This document shows, one piece after another, positions 60,515 through 64,000 of a stretch of 64,000 nt of DNA. A program made the position numbers and the translations under genes. This DNA comes from Actinacidiphila glaucinigra (GTDB lineage: Bacteria; Actinomycetota; Actinomycetes; Streptomycetales; Streptomycetaceae), in assembly GCF_900188405.1 (NCBI RefSeq), contig NZ_FZOF01000004.1:1-64000 (forward strand), given 5' to 3'. The first letter of the stretch is position 1, and the number at the start of each line of letters is the position of its first letter. Under the pieces are notes generated by a model. That model made no database searches, was not told the DNA's origin, and saw only the letters and a program-made list of their open reading frames with translations.

Positions 60515-61018
60515 ATGAGGCAGTCCGTGATCGAGTCGCCGTATCGGGACGCATCAGGTGCGGGCCGGCGGGTCGTCGTCGGCCTGAGCGGTTCCCCCGG
60601 CAGTCTGGCCGCGCTGCACCGGGCGGTCGCGGAGGCCCGGTCCCGCTCCGCGGGGCTGCTGGCGGTGCTGGCGTGGGAACCGCCCCCCGAGGAGTTCGCG
60701 CATCGCCGGGTACCGCTTCCGCCGCGGCCGTTCGACTGGGAACAGGAGGCGCGGGAGCGCCTGCGCGCCGCCCTGGAGGCGGCTTTCGGCGCCGACGAGC
60801 CGCCCGGTATGCCGGACTTCCGCGCCGGGACCGGGCGCGGGCCCGCCGGGTACGTGCTGGTGAAGGCGGCCCGCGGTGAGGACCTGCTGGTCGTCGGCAC
60901 CGGGTCACGCGGACTGCTGCCGCGTGCGCTGCGCGGTTCGGTCGCCCGCTACTGCGTCGCGCACGCGGCCTGCCCGGTGCTGGCCGTACCGCCGTCCCGG
61001 CTGCCCGCCGGGGTCTGA
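60515..61018 (+). CDS. Universal stress protein (UspA family)
   Basis: A 167-residue soluble protein. It begins with the UspA core RRVVVGLSGSPGSLAALHRAV and ends with the ATP-binding motif VGTGSRGLLPRALRGSVARYC, in which G-X2-G-X9-G(S/T) is intact. It probably binds ATP and is induced under starvation or hypoxia. The ATG at 60515 lies 34 bases after the preceding gene; an in-frame start at 60461 would overlap it. It is in the same orientation as the CBS, dehydrogenase and permease genes. Confidence 0.9.
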   Translation: MRQSVIESPYRDASGAGRRVVVGLSGSPGSLAALHRAVAEARSRSAGLLAVLAWEPPPEEFAHRRVPLPPRPFDWEQEARERLRAALEAAFGADEPPGMPDFRAGTGRGPAGYVLVKAARGEDLLVVGTGSRGLLPRALRGSVARYCVAHAACPVLAVPPSRLPAGV

Positions 61019-61021
61019 GCC

Positions 61022-62545
61022 TCAGCCCCGCAGGTGCTCCAGGACGGTGCGCATCGCGTGCTCCACGGCGCCGCGCGCGGCCTCGCCGTGGTCGGTCGTC
61101 TCGAAGCCGTGGGTACCGTCGGGGAGGTCGAGGACCTCCACGTCCGCCCCGGCGTCCTTGGCGGCGGAGAGGAACTCCTCGACCGTCGCCGCGATCTCCG
61201 CCCGCTCCCGCCCCACCCGGGTCAGGACGATGGGCGGCGCGCCCGCGGCGTGCACAGCGGCAGCGGGCCGGAAACGGGGGCCGGTCAGGCCCCAGTTGGG
61301 CAGTGGTGCGAGGACGGGGTAGGTGGCCGCCACGCAGCGCAGCCATCGCGGGGGCGCGGCCAGCCAGTCCGCGGACAGCAGGCCGCCGGCGGAGAAGAAC
61401 CACAGCGCGACGCGGTCGGCGTCGACCCTCGGATCGGCGCGGACGTTCTCGACCGCCTCGGCGAGGTCCCCGGCGGCGCGTGGGAAGTCGCCGAGTGCGT
61501 GCAGCCGGTGGTCGACGGTCGCGCCGACCGCTCCGAGAGCCGCCGCGAGCCGGCCGTAACCGACGAAGCCCGGCCAGTCGCGCGGGGTCGGCCGGGCGCC
61601 GGCCGGCACCGGGCCGCCGTGGACGAACACCACGGCCGGTCGGGGTCCGTCGCCGTCGGCGGGATCCGGGAGGTACAGGTCGGTCCGCCCGCGGCGCTCG
61701 CGGGGCCGTTCGGGCACGTCGAGGAGGAACGGCCGCAGGTGCGCGGGCGGTTCGCCCGTCGCGGTGATGCGGTGGCCCTCCCCGGCGGCGGCCTTCAGCA
61801 GGACTCCGGCGAGTTCGCCGGGGGCGGAGAGCATCGGCCAGTGGCCGGTGGCGAGTTCGAAGAAGGTGACGCGGGGGTCGGTGAGCGCCTGGAGTTCGGG
61901 GTGCCCGAGGCCCACCAGCGCCTCCACCATCGCGATGCTCGAACCGTTGCCCGCGCACAGGACGCCGGTCGTCGGCAGGGCGGCGGCCGCCCCCGACAGG
62001 CGCAGCGGCCGGGTGAGCGTCCCGGCGGGCTGGGGCTCGGCGTCGGCGGCGAGCCGCGCCAGTGCCGCGGCGGGCACGCCGGCCGTGCTGCCCCAGTGCT
62101 CCCACGCCCCGGGCGCGGGCGGGGCGACGGGCCGCGCGTCGTCACGCGGTGCGGCCGGGTCCGAGAGCCGGGCGCGCAGTTCCTGGTCGGGCACCAGGGC
62201 CAGCGGCGGGTCGCCGTCCCGGGGCATGCCCGCGTCCAGGTGGACGACGCGGGCGACGCGTCCGGGCCGCCGGTCGGCTGCGGCCACCACCGGGTGGATG
62301 CCGTAGCCGTGGCCGACGAGCACGACGTCCGCCGCGTCCGGGGAGCCGGTGCCGTCGATGACGCGCAGGACGTCCTCGACGTGGGTCTCCAGGTCGGTGC
62401 CGGGCCCGGCCGGGCTGCCGGAGCCGGCCATACCGGTGAGGCTCACCGGACGGGCTCCGGCGCCCGACTCCCGCAGCCGCCCGGCGACGTCCCCCCACAC
62501 CCAGCCGCCCGTGTGGGCCTCGGGAACCAGTACGAACACGGTCAT
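61022..62545 (-). CDS. Double alpha/beta hydrolase (N-domain nucleophile lost)
   Basis: A 507-residue protein with two alpha/beta-hydrolase domains in tandem. The N-terminal one (about 1-240) has the salicylate-esterase-like opening VFVLVPEAHTGGWVWGDVA, but the nucleophile elbow reads VGHGYGIH, with Gly in place of Ser. The C-terminal one (about 285-507) keeps VFVHGG (oxyanion), the Ser elbow WFFSAGG and the His in LPDGTHGFE, so it should be active. Activity is unknown; perhaps an ester or lactone hydrolase. It is divergent from a MerR regulator, with a promoter-like palindrome in the spacer, so it is probably induced through it. Confidence 0.77.
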   Translation of the reverse strand: MTVFVLVPEAHTGGWVWGDVAGRLRESGAGARPVSLTGMAGSGSPAGPGTDLETHVEDVLRVIDGTGSPDAADVVLVGHGYGIHPVVAAADRRPGRVARVVHLDAGMPRDGDPPLALVPDQELRARLSDPAAPRDDARPVAPPAPGAWEHWGSTAGVPAAALARLAADAEPQPAGTLTRPLRLSGAAAALPTTGVLCAGNGSSIAMVEALVGLGHPELQALTDPRVTFFELATGHWPMLSAPGELAGVLLKAAAGEGHRITATGEPPAHLRPFLLDVPERPRERRGRTDLYLPDPADGDGPRPAVVFVHGGPVPAGARPTPRDWPGFVGYGRLAAALGAVGATVDHRLHALGDFPRAAGDLAEAVENVRADPRVDADRVALWFFSAGGLLSADWLAAPPRWLRCVAATYPVLAPLPNWGLTGPRFRPAAAVHAAGAPPIVLTRVGRERAEIAATVEEFLSAAKDAGADVEVLDLPDGTHGFETTDHGEAARGAVEHAMRTVLEHLRG

Positions 62546-62614
62546 GTGTGCCTCCCCGCACGCGGTGGTCCGCGGTCCGGCCGTCCCGGCCGTCCGCGCT
62601 CGCCGGTACGGTAG

Positions 62615-62636
62615 GAACTCCCCCTGAGGGAGGTTC
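62615..62636 (+). promoter_or_regulatory. MerR-type operator
   Basis: GAAC-T-CCC, then CCTGA, then GGG-A-GGTTC forms a 22-bp near-palindrome (62615-62636) between the divergent hydrolase and merR genes. It also overlaps the GGGAGG ribosome site of the regulator. MerR proteins bind such sites in an elongated spacer. Confidence 0.55.
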
Positions 62637-62641
62637 AAGCG

Positions 62642-63556
62642 GTGGAGGCCGACAGCACGTTGGGCATCGGGGAGCTCGCCGAGCGGGCCGGCGTCTCCGT
62701 CAAGACCGTCCGCTTCTACTCGGACCGCGGACTGCTCCCCGAGTCCGGGCGCAGCGCGGGCGGCCACCGCCGCTACGCCCCCGAGGCGCTGGCCCGCCTC
62801 CGCCTCATCCGCTCCCTGCGCGCCCTGGACCTGCCGGTGCCGGAGGTGGCGCGGGCCCTGGAGCGGGAGGACGCCCTGGAGGACGCCGTCGCCGGCCACC
62901 TGAGAGCCCTCGGCTCCCAACTGGCCGCCCTGCGCTGGCGGGAGGCCGCTCTGCGGCTGCTCCAGGACTGCACCGCCGAGGAACGCGCCGAGCGGCTCGA
63001 ACTCGTCGGCGCCGTCCCCGTACCGCCGAGCACGGACCCGATGGCCCGCTTCTGGCGCCGCTGGCTGCAGCCCGCGCGGCTGCCCGCTCCCGTGCTGTCC
63101 CGGGTCGTCGAACTGGCCGTGCCGCAGCCTCCGGACGAGCCCGGCCCGGCGCAGGTCCTCGCCTTCGCCAAGCTGCACGCCTTCACCTCGGCCTCCTGCC
63201 CGCCCGGTGCCGTGCACCGGCTCGCGGCGCACCGGCCCGACGCGGGCCCCCGACCGGCCGTCCTGTACGAGGGGCTCTACGAGGCCTACGAACTGGCCGC
63301 GCCGGACGTCCTGGCCGGCCGCGCCCCCGGCGCGGGCGAAGCGCTCGACTGCTTCGTCACCGCCCACGCGCGGTCGTTCCAGGCGCGCGACACCCCCGGC
63401 TTCCGCCGCCGGCTGAGCGGCATGCTCGCCGTGGAACCCCGTATCGACCGCTACTGGCAGCTCGTGGGCGAGCTCAGGGGCCCGGGGGAACCGACCCCGG
63501 GTGCCGCCCACACCTGGCTGCGCTCCGCGCTCGAGGGCGAGGTCACAGCGCGGTGA
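62642..63556 (+). CDS. MerR family transcriptional regulator
   Basis: A 304-residue regulator. The N-terminal winged helix-turn-helix ([28 protein letters not shown], about residues 9-36) is followed by [19 protein letters not shown] long C-terminal helical domain rich in Ala/Leu/Arg would bind the effector. The GTG at 62642 has GGGAGG eight bases upstream. It is divergent from the double alpha/beta hydrolase, which it most likely controls. Its 3' end overlaps the convergent map-like gene by 14 bases. Confidence 0.9.
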   Translation: MEADSTLGIGELAERAGVSVKTVRFYSDRGLLPESGRSAGGHRRYAPEALARLRLIRSLRALDLPVPEVARALEREDALEDAVAGHLRALGSQLAALRWREAALRLLQDCTAEERAERLELVGAVPVPPSTDPMARFWRRWLQPARLPAPVLSRVVELAVPQPPDEPGPAQVLAFAKLHAFTSASCPPGAVHRLAAHRPDAGPRPAVLYEGLYEAYELAAPDVLAGRAPGAGEALDCFVTAHARSFQARDTPGFRRRLSGMLAVEPRIDRYWQLVGELRGPGEPTPGAAHTWLRSALEGEVTAR

Positions 63557-64000
63557 GGATGCGGGGGCCCTCGTCCGTCACGGCGACGGTGTGCTCGAAG
63601 TGGGCGGCGCGGCTTCCGTCCTCGGTGTGCAGCGTCCAGCCGTCGGTAGCCGTGCGGTAGCCGCCGCGTCCACCCGCCATCAGCATCGGCTCGATGGCGA
63701 GGGCCAGTCCGTGCCGCAGCGGGTAACCACGCCCGGGGCGGCCCTGGTTGGGCACATGGGGGTCCTCGTGCATCCGTCGGCCGATGCCGTGGCCGCCGAA
63801 GTCCCCGGGCATTCCGCACCGGGCCTCGCGGGCGACGGTGCCGATGGCGTGCGAGATGTCGCCGATCCGGTTGCCGACGGTCGCCGCGGCGATACCGGCG
63901 TCGAGGGCCCGCCGCGTGGCCTCGATGAGGCGCAGGTCGGCGGGGCGGGGCGTGCCGACGGTGAAGCTGATCGCGGCGTCCCCGGTCCAGCCCTCCAGTT
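63543..64000 (-). CDS. map: Type I methionine aminopeptidase (5' end beyond window)
   Basis: The C-terminal 151 residues of a metal-dependent peptidase that removes the initiator methionine. Visible landmarks are [10 protein letters not shown] (second metal Asp), [18 protein letters not shown] (metal His), [11 protein letters not shown] (metal Glu) and AHFEHTVAV (last metal Glu). The frame is open to the window edge, so the start and the first metal-ligand Asp are not seen. Given the small, single domain, it may be a second copy beside the ribosomal-operon map. Confidence 0.88.
   Translation of the reverse strand, partial: LEGWTGDAAISFTVGTPRPADLRLIEATRRALDAGIAAATVGNRIGDISHAIGTVAREARCGMPGDFGGHGIGRRMHEDPHVPNQGRPGRGYPLRHGLALAIEPMLMAGGRGGYRTATDGWTLHTEDGSRAAHFEHTVAVTDEGPRILTAL

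Overview
The window is chromosomal DNA from a high-GC actinomycete, almost certainly a Streptomyces. Third codon positions are nearly all G or C, GTG starts are frequent, and several markers are typical of the genus: an LAETG sortase-sorted surface protein, a DmdR-type iron box, a DasR-type site in front of a GH19 chitinase, Tat-exported hydrolases and a CGNR regulator. I see no rRNA, tRNA, CRISPR array, insertion sequence or phage gene. About 58 protein genes fill the window, mostly as short operons with small divergent regulator/target pairs.

Layout. 0-6 kb: the end of an ABC-transporter ATPase with an AbrB-like tail, an S51 peptidase, and a large Tat-exported GH2 glycosidase behind twin LacI-type operators. 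6-11 kb: a GNAT, a MarR-MFS-isochorismatase operon and a TerD-like protein. 11-15.6 kb: an iron-box-controlled Fe-siderophore uptake operon (lipoprotein, two permeases, ATPase). 15.6-23 kb: a HEAT-like protein, the LAETG protein, hydrolases, an ECF sigma/zinc anti-sigma pair divergent from msrB-msrA, and a CGNR regulator. 23-27 kb: two tandem ABC-F ATPases with a leader peptide and hairpin in front. 27-33 kb: a molybdopterin oxidoreductase/flavin reductase operon, then an aldo/keto reductase-MFS operon under a divergent TetR. 33-40 kb: assorted enzymes, a GH-A glycosidase/TetR pair and a crotonase.

40.4-47.9 kb is the most interesting region. A single 545-residue protein joins a gamma-butyrobetaine-hydroxylase-like Fe/2-oxoglutarate oxygenase to a PhnZ/TmpB-like HD di-iron oxygenase. 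It is apparently a one-polypeptide version of the TmpA-TmpB organophosphonate pathway, and all expected metal ligands are present. Its promoter carries an inverted repeat (GGCAAAGTTG, 6 nt, CAACTTTGCC). The same repeat recurs, slightly degenerate, in front of a divergently oriented operon 7.5 kb away that encodes an EEP-fold protein and a Tat-exported phospholipase C. A GntR/HutC-UTRA regulator lies between them. I infer a GntR-controlled scavenging regulon in which exported phospholipase C attacks phospho- or phosphonolipids and the fusion enzyme breaks the C-P bond of a quaternary-ammonium phosphonate inside the cell. A ~530-bp imperfect palindrome lies just after the fusion gene.

48-64 kb: a DasR-type chitinase, a probably bicovalent BBE-type flavoenzyme, another aldo/keto reductase, a Pro/Thr-rich exported protein, and a stress/dormancy-like group (PPK2, CBS-BON protein, Zn alcohol dehydrogenase, APC permease, universal stress protein). 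The window ends with a double alpha/beta hydrolase divergent from a MerR regulator and the 3' part of a methionine aminopeptidase gene.
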